From: Amycolatopsis deserti
Lineage (GTDB): Bacteria; Actinomycetota; Actinomycetes; Mycobacteriales; Pseudonocardiaceae
NCBI RefSeq assembly: GCF_014653945.1
Contig: NZ_BNAU01000001.1
Span: forward strand, 620,001 to 684,000
Reading direction: 5' to 3'
DNA length: 64,000 bases
Numbering within the stretch: position 1 is the first letter of the stretch; every line of letters starts with the position of its first letter. The notes beneath the pieces were generated by a model. The model worked only from the letters and a program-made list of their open reading frames with translations. It did no database searches and was not told the origin of the DNA. The position numbers and the translations under genes are program-made. Positions 26,231-34,141 of this stretch are shown one piece after another.

Positions 26231-28377
26231 CGGAGGGCCAACGGCACCCGGCCGGCGGGCACCGCGACGGTGACCGTGCGGTCCGGCTCGACGGCCACGG
26301 TGCTGATCGCCCCGTCCACCTCGACGGTGACGGTGCGGGCCGCACCCGGCACGCCGAGCGTCACCGCTCCGGGACCGGCCGAGCGGGCCACCGCGCGCAC
26401 CGAGTCCGCCGTGCGCGCGTAGTCCTCGATCACCGTGGTGGCGGGTGCGTCCACCAGGACCACGCCGTCGAGGGTGACCCGCAGCCGGTCCCCGGCGGCC
26501 ACGCTCAGCCTGCCCTCGGTCAGGGCGAGGTTGGTCAGCGTGGCGGGCTTGCCGGGGTGGGCGAACCGCCAGCCCCCGGGCCGGGGGTCGGCCAGCTCCT
26601 GCATCGCCAGGTAGGCCAGCAGGTTGCCCCAGCTCAGCAGGAAGTCCGAGCGCGCCTCGAACGGGTGGATGTCCTCGGCCGGGTCGGAGAAGTAGTTTTC
26701 GTGCACGTGGCTGTGCTGCTCCCACTCGTCGCGGAACAGTGTCAGCAGATCGTCCACAATGGAGGAAACGTGGTCGTCGAGGCCGTAGCGGCGCAGGCCC
26801 TCGACGACGAGGAACGCGACCGGGCCCCAGATCCGCCCCCGGCAGTAGAACCGGTTGAAGCCGGGGTCGCTGCGGGACGTGCTGGGCAGCGGCGGCGACC
26901 CGCCGAGCAGCTCGGGCACCAGCAGCGTGTCCACCGTCCGCCGGGCCCGCGCCGCGTCGGGGATCCCGGCCAGCAGCGGGTAGACCATGGTCGGGGTCAG
27001 GTGCACGTCGAAGGCGCCGTCGGCGCGGACGTTGCGGTAGTGCCCGCTCTCCTCGTCCCAGAACAGCTTGTCGGTCCGTTCCCGGGCCCCGGACAGTTCC
27101 GCGCGCAGCCGTCGGGCGGTGCCGGTGTCGCCGAGCCGGTCGGCCATCGACGCCAGCGCCTCGGCGTCCACCACGTGCAGCGCGTTGAGGCCGACATCGG
27201 CGAGGTCCATCGTGTGGGTGGCCGGGTCGTAACGGATCTCGTCGTACATCGGCGAATCGTCCAATCCGGACTCCCGCCGGGTGCTGTCCACGGTGGCCGA
27301 CTTCGGGTCGTCGGTCGGGTCCGAACCCCACGCGAGCACGCCGTGCGGGCCGCGGCGCGCCTTGGGCCACCAGTCGTGCCAGCCCAGCAGCACCGGGTAG
27401 GTCTCGGACAGCAGCCCGCGGTCCCGGGTCTCGTCGGACAGGCCCGTGCTCAGGTAGGACTTGAGCACGGTGTAGGCCCCGACCGGCGGCTGCGACCGGT
27501 CGTCGGTGCGGCCCCGCTCGTCGGACACCCGGTTGGGCACGAACCCGGCCGGCGTGACCTGCTCCAGGATCTGGCCGTGGATGCCGCGGGCGTAGTCGTG
27601 GTCGATCCAGGTCGCGGTGAGGCCGCAGAAGAACGTGTCCCAGCCGTGCAGGGCCCAGGTGCCGTAGAACCCGTCCCGTCCCTGGTGGACGAAGTCCCGC
27701 GAGGTCGGCGTGATCACCCGGCCCAGATCGGTGCGGATGACCGTGTTCCACGTCAGCGCGCGCTGGTAGCCTTCGGCGGCGCGGCCGAGCCAGCCGCCGC
27801 TGCCGATCGCGGCCGACTCCGCCTTCTCGCGCAGGGCCTCCAGGTCGGGCGCCGGGTCCGGTTCCGGTGCCGCGGCGGGGGAGCAGGTGAACCGGACGGC
27901 TGCGCCGGGGCGGAAGTCCAGCCGGAGCCCGTCGCCGTGGGTGCGGACGGTGGCCGGTGCGGACAGGGCCAGGAGCCACCGCGACTCGCCGGCGGTGAGG
28001 TCCAGCCGGTCGGTCGATCCCGTCGAATCCGCGGTCACCGGCCCGGCCGCCCCCGGCAGGCGGTCGATGAGCAGGTGCACGCGGTGCCCGTCCGCCTCGT
28101 GCGGCTCGGCCAGCGCCGCGAGCACGTCCGGCTCCGGGCTGGCGAACACCAGCCGCACCCGGGCGTCGTCGCAGCGCAGGGTCACCTCGGCGTATTCGCC
28201 GTCGACGGTGTGGTGGCCGAGCCGGTCCAGCCCGCGCCGCCAGGTGAAGTCGTCGGCCAGCCCGCCGTCCGGGGTCCCGACGGCGAGCCGGATCCGGAGT
28301 CCGGAGGGCAGGTGCGCGGCGGCGGTGTGGTACTGGGTGTCCCAGGTGTTCCACCCCGCGGGAGCCGGTCTGGTCAT
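26227..28377 (-). CDS. MGH1/GH63-like glycoside hydrolase, second paralogue
   Basis: A 716-residue relative of the enzyme at 14910-16928, sharing PAGWNTWD, HLPSGxRIR, FTWRxGL, LGHHTVDG, TPTSRDFV, WALHxWDTFF, ESGLDDSPMYDE, RGRIWGP and HxHVxENY. It is 44 residues longer, mainly in the linker after the N-terminal sandwich and at the C terminus. No signal peptide. It probably cleaves a related glycoside inside the cell. ATG start, overlapping the binding-protein stop as ATGA. Confidence 0.87.
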   Translation of the reverse strand: MTRPAPAGWNTWDTQYHTAAAHLPSGLRIRLAVGTPDGGLADDFTWRRGLDRLGHHTVDGEYAEVTLRCDDARVRLVFASPEPDVLAALAEPHEADGHRVHLLIDRLPGAAGPVTADSTGSTDRLDLTAGESRWLLALSAPATVRTHGDGLRLDFRPGAAVRFTCSPAAAPEPDPAPDLEALREKAESAAIGSGGWLGRAAEGYQRALTWNTVIRTDLGRVITPTSRDFVHQGRDGFYGTWALHGWDTFFCGLTATWIDHDYARGIHGQILEQVTPAGFVPNRVSDERGRTDDRSQPPVGAYTVLKSYLSTGLSDETRDRGLLSETYPVLLGWHDWWPKARRGPHGVLAWGSDPTDDPKSATVDSTRRESGLDDSPMYDEIRYDPATHTMDLADVGLNALHVVDAEALASMADRLGDTGTARRLRAELSGARERTDKLFWDEESGHYRNVRADGAFDVHLTPTMVYPLLAGIPDAARARRTVDTLLVPELLGGSPPLPSTSRSDPGFNRFYCRGRIWGPVAFLVVEGLRRYGLDDHVSSIVDDLLTLFRDEWEQHSHVHENYFSDPAEDIHPFEARSDFLLSWGNLLAYLAMQELADPRPGGWRFAHPGKPATLTNLALTEGRLSVAAGDRLRVTLDGVVLVDAPATTVIEDYARTADSVRAVARSAGPGAVTLGVPGAARTVTVEVDGAISTVAVEPDRTVTVAVPAGRVPLALR

Positions 28378-29870
28378 GACACCGTCACTTTCGTGAAGTC
28401 GGGCTGGTAGGCGGGGCTGGTCCGGAAGCCGTGCACGGTGTCGCGCCAGGCGTAGGGGATGTTGACGAACATCGGGTACATGCCGACCGCCGCGCGCCAG
28501 ATGATCCGCTGCGCCTGCCCGTACAGCTCGGCCCGGCGGGCGGGGTCGCTGATCGCGCCGGCCTCGGCCAGCACCCGGTCCAGTTCGGGATCGCAGTAGC
28601 CGGTGCGGCCCGCCGCGCAGGGGTAGAGGCGGCCGAGGTTGCTGGCCAGGTCACCGGTGTCGATCGCGAGCGACTGCAGGTTGATGTCCCACCGCATGCC
28701 CAGCAGGTCCTCCAGGAAGACCGCCTTCTCCTTCTCCCTCGGCTCGACCTTGACGCCGATCTTCGCCAGGTCGGAGGCGACCGCCTGGGTGAACTGGCGG
28801 AACTCCGCGCCGGAGAACTGCAGTTCCAGCGTCCGGCCGAAGTCGAACCCGGCCTGGGTCAGCGCCTCCTTCGCGGCGGCGGGATCGTGGACCACCGGGG
28901 GCTGTTTGGCGTACCCGGGCACGCCGGGCGGGACGGGGGAGTCGGCCGGGCTGCCGGTCTCCGGGTACAGCGAGGCGATGATCGAGCCGAAGTCCACCGC
29001 CTGCCACAGCGCCCGCCGCACCCGCTCGTCGGCCAGCGCCGGGCGGCCGGAGTTCATCCACATCGTGTAGACCGCCAGGCTCGGCACCGACTCGACGGTG
29101 ATCCCCGGCTCACCCTCGACCTGCGCGATCTGATCGTCGGGGATGCCCCAGGTCGCCTGGATCTCACCGGTCCGCAACGCGGCGACGCGCGCCGAGACCT
29201 CCGGGATGGTGCGCATGACGACCTTGTCCAGCTTGGGCCGCTCGCCCCAGAAGTGTTCGTTGGGCACGAGCACCAGCGACTGGCCGGGTGTGAAACCGTC
29301 GACCCGGAACGGGCCGGAACCGACCGGGCGGTTGAAGAAACCCGGCTCCTCGGACCGGACCGCCGGCGTGATCCACAGCAGCGTGAGCTTGCCGAGCACG
29401 CTGGCGTCCGGTTTCGTGGCGGTGAGCACCACCTGGTTCGTCCCGGCCGCGGTCGCGGTGATCCCGCTCCAGCTCGCGGCCTGCGGTCCCTTGAGGTTCG
29501 CGATGCGCTGGACCGAGGCGACGACGTCACCGGGCCCCAGCGGCGAGCCGTCGGAAAACGTCAGCCCGTCGCGCAGGGTGAACGTCCAGGTCTTGGCGTC
29601 CGGCGAGGCCGTCCACCCGGTCGCGAGGTCCGGCACGTACTGGCCGTCCTGGAGCCGGACGAGCCGGCTGTAGATCTGCGTGCCCGCGCTCGCGGTGCCC
29701 GCGTCGGCCTGCGGCCCGTGCGGATCGAGCGTGACGATGGGGTAGAAACCGGCGACGGTGAGCTGGCCGGGCGTGCCGCCACCGGACGCGGCGCCGCTGC
29801 ACGCGCTGACGGCGAGGAGCACCGCCGCCGCGAGGGCGCCGATTCTCAGCCGCCCAGGACGAGGTTTCAT
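28374..29870 (-). CDS. Extracellular solute-binding lipoprotein, SBP family 5 (second)
   Basis: A 498-residue lipoprotein with signal peptide and lipobox VSAC (Cys24), then the family 5 fold (AGFYPIVTLDPHG, TFSDGSPLGPGDVV, GSGPFRVDGF). It is clearly paralogous to the protein at 11611-13137, yet no permease or ATPase genes accompany it. It must either share the plus-strand importer or feed a distant one. The ATG at 29870 is preferred to an earlier one at 29900 as GAGGA lies at a fitting distance. Confidence 0.9.
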   Translation of the reverse strand: MKPRPGRLRIGALAAAVLLAVSACSGAASGGGTPGQLTVAGFYPIVTLDPHGPQADAGTASAGTQIYSRLVRLQDGQYVPDLATGWTASPDAKTWTFTLRDGLTFSDGSPLGPGDVVASVQRIANLKGPQAASWSGITATAAGTNQVVLTATKPDASVLGKLTLLWITPAVRSEEPGFFNRPVGSGPFRVDGFTPGQSLVLVPNEHFWGERPKLDKVVMRTIPEVSARVAALRTGEIQATWGIPDDQIAQVEGEPGITVESVPSLAVYTMWMNSGRPALADERVRRALWQAVDFGSIIASLYPETGSPADSPVPPGVPGYAKQPPVVHDPAAAKEALTQAGFDFGRTLELQFSGAEFRQFTQAVASDLAKIGVKVEPREKEKAVFLEDLLGMRWDINLQSLAIDTGDLASNLGRLYPCAAGRTGYCDPELDRVLAEAGAISDPARRAELYGQAQRIIWRAAVGMYPMFVNIPYAWRDTVHGFRTSPAYQPDFTKVTVS

Positions 29871-29909
29871 GGGTGGGGTCCTCTCTGTCCACGTTGACAA
29901 GGGGGGAGA

Positions 29910-30947
29910 TCAGCGCGGCCCGACGGTCGCGCCCGGCACCACGGTGCAGGCCACGCCCTCCACCAGGGCGGGCGCGTCCGGGTCGTCCAGCAACCGCACC
30001 AGCAGGCGGGTGGCGGTGCGGCCCATCGCCTCGCGGGGCACCACGAAACCGGTCCAGTCGACGTCCTCGCCGGACGCCCCGGTGGAGTCACCGAGGACGG
30101 CGATGCTGAGATCACCGGGCACGGACAGCCCGCGCCGCAACGCCGCCGACCGCAGCCGCTCGGCCAGGAGCTGCTGCTCGGCCAGCAGGCCGGTGACACC
30201 GCCCGCGACCAGCTCGTCGAGCAGCCCGTCCAACTCGCCTGCGCTCTCGAGTGTCCACACCGGACCAGTCAGCCGCCGGGTGTGGGCAGCCCGCAACGCC
30301 TGCCGGAAACCCTTTTCCCGGTCCCGGCTCGGTTGCGCGTCGCCGTCGCCGAGGCGGGCGTAGGCGAGGCGGGCGTGCCCGAGGCGCAGCAGCCGTTCGG
30401 TGAGGCGCCGGGTCGCGCCGGCGTAGTCGGCGGCGACGTAGGACACCGGCGCGCCGGACACCTCGCGGTGGCCGACGTAGACGAACGGGTAGCCGGAGTC
30501 GCGCAACCGCTCGATCTCGGCCAGGTCGGGGTGGCGGCCCAGCAGCAGCGCACCGTCGGCCAGCGACAGCCGGTTGACCCCGTCCCGGAAGACTTGGCGC
30601 CGCCCGCCGACGCTGGTGAACAGCAGCAGGTCGTGCCCCAGCCCGGCGGCTTCCTGCTCGATGCCGAGCAGGAACGGGAAGTAGAAGTCCACGCCGGTGG
30701 TCGGGAAGACCGGCTCGAACGTGTGCACGCCGATGAGCCGGTTGCGCCCCCCGGCGAGCGCCTGCGCCGAGGCGTTGGCGACGTAGCCCCGCTCGCGCAT
30801 GGCGGCCAGGACCCGTGCCCGCGTGCGCGGGCTGATCCGCAGGGCGGCGTCGCGGTCGTTGAGCACCAGGGACACCGTCGCCTGGCTGACTCCGGCCAGG
30901 CGCGCGATGTCGGCCTGGGTGGGACGCTTCACGGTCGGGCGACTCAT
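29910..30947 (-). CDS. LacI-family transcriptional regulator (right half of sugar locus)
   Basis: A 345-residue regulator with HTH TQADIARLAGVSQATVSLVL and a sensor domain close to that of the LacI at 8646-9710. The ATG at 30947 (MSRPTVKRP) follows GGAGGG. It is the first gene of the minus-strand operon: 39 bp separate it from the binding-protein gene, and a palindrome lies upstream at 31031-31044, so it likely represses itself and the operon until a sugar ligand binds. Confidence 0.9.
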   Translation of the reverse strand: MSRPTVKRPTQADIARLAGVSQATVSLVLNDRDAALRISPRTRARVLAAMRERGYVANASAQALAGGRNRLIGVHTFEPVFPTTGVDFYFPFLLGIEQEAAGLGHDLLLFTSVGGRRQVFRDGVNRLSLADGALLLGRHPDLAEIERLRDSGYPFVYVGHREVSGAPVSYVAADYAGATRRLTERLLRLGHARLAYARLGDGDAQPSRDREKGFRQALRAAHTRRLTGPVWTLESAGELDGLLDELVAGGVTGLLAEQQLLAERLRSAALRRGLSVPGDLSIAVLGDSTGASGEDVDWTGFVVPREAMGRTATRLLVRLLDDPDAPALVEGVACTVVPGATVGPR

Positions 30948-30960
30948 CCGCACCCTCCAG

Positions 30961-31044
30961 CTAATGCGGCCCACCTGGCGGATCTCCCGCCGGCGGGTTG
31001 CGTGCGGTCACTATGACCAACGCCGGACTGCTAATGCAAATTAG
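30961..31044 (-). promoter_or_regulatory. LacI-type operator and half-site upstream of the minus-strand sugar operon
   Basis: CTAATGCAAATTAG (31031-31044) is an inverted repeat CTAAT-N4-ATTAG. A half-site CTAATGC recurs at 30961-30967, next to the ribosome site. On the minus strand TTGCAT within the palindrome and TCATAG 17 bases on could be the -35 and -10 boxes. The arms match the palindrome before the first LacI gene (CTAAT-N4-ATTAA). Confidence 0.65.
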
Positions 31045-31065
31045 GTCGCGAAGATCTTTTTCGCC

Positions 31066-31914
31066 TCAGCGGTCGCAGCCGCCGTCCTTGTCCGGGCGGA
31101 GGTAGGTGTGCGTGGTGTCGGTGATGCCCTTGTAGGCGTAGGGATCTTCGCCCGCCACCAACACGATGTCGCGGTAGTCCCAGTTCGCCGCCGCCGTGCC
31201 GGGCGGCACCTTCCAGCACAGCGGGGACTCGGCGCTCATGTAGTGGTGGACCAGCGCCCGGCGGAAGCCGTGCCGGCCGGAGTTGGGCAGCGACCGGTGC
31301 AGCAGGTAGCCGTTGAAGATCACCGCCGAGCCGGCCGGGACCTCGACCGGGACGGCGTCCTCGTCGCGGTGGGGGAAGCCGTAGGCCTCGATCGAACAGT
31401 CGAAGCGCGGGTCGTCCTGCTCGCGGTCGGGGTAGAGCACGCCGCGCCGGTGCGAACCGGGCAGCACCCACAGGCACCCGTTCTCCACGGTCGCGTCGTC
31501 GAGGGCGATCCACACCGCGGTGAGCGAGCGGTCGCGGGTGGGGATGAAGAATTCGTCCTGGTGCCAGGGCTGGCCGGGTTTTCCTTCGGCCTTGACGAAC
31601 AGCATCGACTGCATGGCCTTGACGTTGGGACCGATCACCCGGGTCAGCACGTCCAGGATCCGGTGGTGCGCCAGTGATCGGCGGATGAGCGCGGAAGTCT
31701 TGTGTGGATGGTGCAGGCACAGGTGACGGCGCAGCACCTCGGCGTCGGACTCGCCGTCGGCCGCGCCGGCGATCCCGCGGCACAACCGGACCGCTTCGGC
31801 GTTGATCCCCGCCACCTCGTCCGCGGTGAGCGCGTCGTGCAGGATCCCGTACCCGTCCTGGTGGACCTGCCGGATCAGGGCCTGCTCCGGCGACTCGGGC
31901 GAGAGGACGGTCAT
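31066..31914 (-). CDS. Phytanoyl-CoA dioxygenase (PhyH) family protein
   Basis: A 282-residue Fe(II)/2-oxoglutarate oxygenase. The iron ligands are HxD in PWHQDEF and the distal His in GYLLHRS, with the 2-oxoglutarate-binding arginine a few residues on. The family hydroxylates acyl-CoAs or various small molecules. ATG 31914 follows AAGGAG. It is divergent from an AraC regulator, 99 bp away, which is the obvious candidate to control it. The substrate is unknown; the sugar operon ends its reach at the LacI promoter behind this gene. Confidence 0.87.
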   Translation of the reverse strand: MTVLSPESPEQALIRQVHQDGYGILHDALTADEVAGINAEAVRLCRGIAGAADGESDAEVLRRHLCLHHPHKTSALIRRSLAHHRILDVLTRVIGPNVKAMQSMLFVKAEGKPGQPWHQDEFFIPTRDRSLTAVWIALDDATVENGCLWVLPGSHRRGVLYPDREQDDPRFDCSIEAYGFPHRDEDAVPVEVPAGSAVIFNGYLLHRSLPNSGRHGFRRALVHHYMSAESPLCWKVPPGTAAANWDYRDIVLVAGEDPYAYKGITDTTHTYLRPDKDGGCDR

Positions 31915-31943
31915 CGGCTGTTCTCCTTGCGGTGAAAGGAAAT

Positions 31944-31997
31944 GTGCGCCACCAGTATCGGGTGGGCGCGCTCGCCCGGCCATGTCCGTGCGCCACC
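31944..31997. promoter_or_regulatory. Repeated half-sites in the phyH/araC divergent promoter
   Basis: GTGCGCCACC occurs at 31944-31953 and 31988-31997, 44 bp apart (about four helical turns), and an inverted near-copy GGTGGGCGCG lies between at 31961-31970. This spacing is what an AraC-type dimer would use. It is a candidate binding region. Confidence 0.45.
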
Positions 31998-32013
31998 GTT
32001 AGCCTGTCTGTTC

Positions 32014-32886
32014 ATGACATCCGCACCGGCCGGGATCCGGGTCCGCAACGGGCCGGCGGTCGCGCACTACCCGCCGGGTGCGACGCTCGGCCCGCGCGTG
32101 CTGCCCTGTTTCGAGTTCGTCTGGATGCTCCGCGGCCGGGCCGGCTGGAGCGGTGGTCCGGCCACGCATGCCCTCGAGCCCGGCGTGTTGCTGCTGGCCC
32201 GGCCGGGTGTGCCGGAGTCCTACACCTGGGATCCGGACCGCCCGTGCGCGCACGGCTTCGTCACCTTCTACCTCGACGAGCCCGGCGCACTGGGGTCACC
32301 GCCGCGGGAGTGGCCTTCGATTCGCCGGTTCACCGCCGGGGATCCAGTGGGCGCGCTGTGCCGCTACCTGCTCCGGCTCGCCGGTACGGACGACGAGCGC
32401 GCCCCCGCGCGCATCGCCGACGTCCTGGGGTGGCTGACCGACCTGTTCGTCCACGGCCCCCTGACCGGGGAGGACACGCCGCTGCCCGGGCACCTCGCGC
32501 CGCTGGCCGACCACCTCCGCCGGAGCTGGCGCGACGGGCCGGCCCGGCCCCCGGCTCTCGCGGAAATGGCGGCCGCGGCCGGTGTTTCGCCCGGCCATCT
32601 GGCCCGGATCTTCCGGCGGCGGTACGGCGCGGGCCCGGTCGGCGCCGTGGAACTGATCCGGCTCGCCCGCGCGGCGATCCTGTTGCAGCGCAGCAACCTC
32701 ACCGTCAGTGCCATCGCGGAGGCGTGCGGGTTCGTCAACCCGTTCCACTTCTCCCGGCGGTTCCGGGCGACCTACGGGGTGCCGCCGCGCGAGTACCGGG
32801 CCGCGCCCCCGGTGGAGCCGCTCGCGCCGATCCGCCGCGCCGGCCTGCTCGACCTGGCGCGGCCCCTCCTCGGCGAAGACGGGTGA
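32014..32886 (+). CDS. AraC-family transcriptional regulator
   Basis: A 290-residue regulator with an N-terminal cupin-like sensing domain (LLLARPGVPESYTW, CAHGFVTFYL) and two C-terminal HTH motifs: LAEMAAAAGVSPGHLARIFRR and the hallmark VSAIAEACGFVNPFHFSRRFR followed by YGVPPREYR. I start it at ATG 32014. No ribosome site is seen. It probably activates the divergent PhyH gene in response to a small ligand. Confidence 0.9.
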   Translation: MTSAPAGIRVRNGPAVAHYPPGATLGPRVLPCFEFVWMLRGRAGWSGGPATHALEPGVLLLARPGVPESYTWDPDRPCAHGFVTFYLDEPGALGSPPREWPSIRRFTAGDPVGALCRYLLRLAGTDDERAPARIADVLGWLTDLFVHGPLTGEDTPLPGHLAPLADHLRRSWRDGPARPPALAEMAAAAGVSPGHLARIFRRRYGAGPVGAVELIRLARAAILLQRSNLTVSAIAEACGFVNPFHFSRRFRATYGVPPREYRAAPPVEPLAPIRRAGLLDLARPLLGEDG

Positions 32887-32928
32887 GTCTGCCGGGAACG
32901 CATCGGCTCGGTCGTTCGTTGCCAGTAC

Positions 32929-32957
32929 CTACGCGACCGTAGCTTACGGGACCGTAG
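32929..32957. promoter_or_regulatory. Tandem inverted repeats upstream of the desaturase
   Basis: CTACG-CGAC-CGTAG (32929-32942) and TTACG-GGAC-CGTAG (32944-32957) are two 14-bp inverted repeats at a 15-bp step. They look like a paired TetR-type operator. No adjacent TetR gene exists, so the regulator is elsewhere. Confidence 0.6.
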
Positions 32958-32987
32958 CTTCGCCGGACACCGTGGAAGGACGTGTGC

Positions 32988-33929
32988 ATGACGGTTCCCG
33001 ACAGCACCAGGTTGATGTACGAGCTCGAGGGGACGGTGGAGGACAACCTCAACCGTCACCTGGCGGCCGCCCAGGAGTGGATGCCGCACGAGTTCGTGCC
33101 GTGGAGCGAGGGGCGCAACTTCGCCGACCTCGGGGGGCAGGCGTGGGATCCGGAGCAGTCGCGGGTGTCGCCGGTGGCGCGCACCGCGCTGGAGGTCAAT
33201 CTGCTGACCGAGGACAACCTGCCCAGCTACCACCGGGAGATCGAGCGCGCGTTCGGCCGGGACGGTGCGTGGGGCACGTGGGTGCACCGGTGGACCGCCG
33301 AGGAGGGCCGCCACGGCATCTGCATCCGCGACTACCTGCTGGTGACCCGGGCGGTGGACCCGGTCGAGCTGGAGCGGATGCGCATGGAGACCATGCAGGC
33401 CGGCTACGACAGCGGGGACAAGCCGTTGCTGCGGGTCTGCGCCTACGCGTCGTTCCAGGAGCTCGCCACGCGGTTGTCGCACCGCAACACCGGCCGCTAC
33501 ACCCAGGACCCGCTGGCGGAAAAGCTGCTGGCCAGGGTGTCCACGGACGAGAACCTGCACATGGTCTTCTACCGCAACCTGGTGAAGGCGGCGCTGGAGA
33601 TCGAGCCGGACGCGACGATGCGGGCGATCACCGACGAGGTCCTCGACTTCGCGATGCCGGGCGCGGTGATCCCGAGCTTCACGCGCAAGGCCGCCCTGAT
33701 CGCCAAGGCGGGCATCTACGACCTGCGCATCCACCACGACGACGTGGTGATGCCGTTGCTGCGGTACTGGAAGGTCTTCGAGCTGGAAGGCCTGGGCCAG
33801 GTCGGCGAGACAGCCCGCGAGGAGCTCGCCGGCTTCCTCAAGACGCTCGACGCGCAGGCAGCACGCTTCGAGGACCGTCGAGCAGCCGCCCTCGCCCGCG
33901 ACGCCGCGCGGGAGCGCTCGCTGAGCTGA
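32988..33929 (+). CDS. Acyl-ACP desaturase (DesA-like)
   Basis: A 313-residue diiron enzyme that introduces a double bond into an acyl chain bound to acyl carrier protein. Iron ligands are in ENLPSYH (E), EEGRH and DENLH, the two ExxH-type motifs of the family. Length is normal. ATG 32988 follows GGAAGGA; a GTG six bases earlier is also possible. It stands alone, downstream of a tandem operator, so membrane lipid composition or mycolate-like chains may be adjusted by a distant repressor. Confidence 0.9.
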   Translation: MTVPDSTRLMYELEGTVEDNLNRHLAAAQEWMPHEFVPWSEGRNFADLGGQAWDPEQSRVSPVARTALEVNLLTEDNLPSYHREIERAFGRDGAWGTWVHRWTAEEGRHGICIRDYLLVTRAVDPVELERMRMETMQAGYDSGDKPLLRVCAYASFQELATRLSHRNTGRYTQDPLAEKLLARVSTDENLHMVFYRNLVKAALEIEPDATMRAITDEVLDFAMPGAVIPSFTRKAALIAKAGIYDLRIHHDDVVMPLLRYWKVFELEGLGQVGETAREELAGFLKTLDAQAARFEDRRAAALARDAARERSLS

Positions 33930-33939
33930 CCCCGCCGAG

Positions 33940-34141
33940 TCAGTGGGCGAGGGCGCGGCGGAAGAAGGCGGTACGGGTCTCGAACGAGGCGCGGGCCACG
34001 GCCGCCTGCGTCGCCGACATCGCTGTAGGAGCGCGGCAGCCTGGACAGGTCGGTCGCCCGCGCCGGCGTCGCGTAGCAGGAGACGTCGGCGGTGCCGCGT
34101 CGTGCGCCGAGCGACGCCGTCCACCCCCGGATCACCGACAC
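33940..34141 (-). pseudogene. Tail fragment of an alpha/beta-hydrolase esterase
   Basis: On the minus strand one frame reads SVIRGWTASLGARRGT, then DVSCYATPARATDLS and SYSDVGD. This matches the region before the catalytic histidine of HSL-type esterases, including the one at 39629-40486 (LLGDRRGTDDVSPYAAPARAENL). A shift of frame then gives ATQAAVARASFETRTAFFRR and ALAH before a stop, the usual C terminus. The FHGF catalytic histidine segment between them is deleted and the N-terminal half is gone. Confidence 0.6.

Noticed and set aside
26557..28410. A 617-codon open frame opposite the second glycosidase
   Set aside because: Same kind of shadow; composition is not protein-like and the minus-strand glycosidase is certain.
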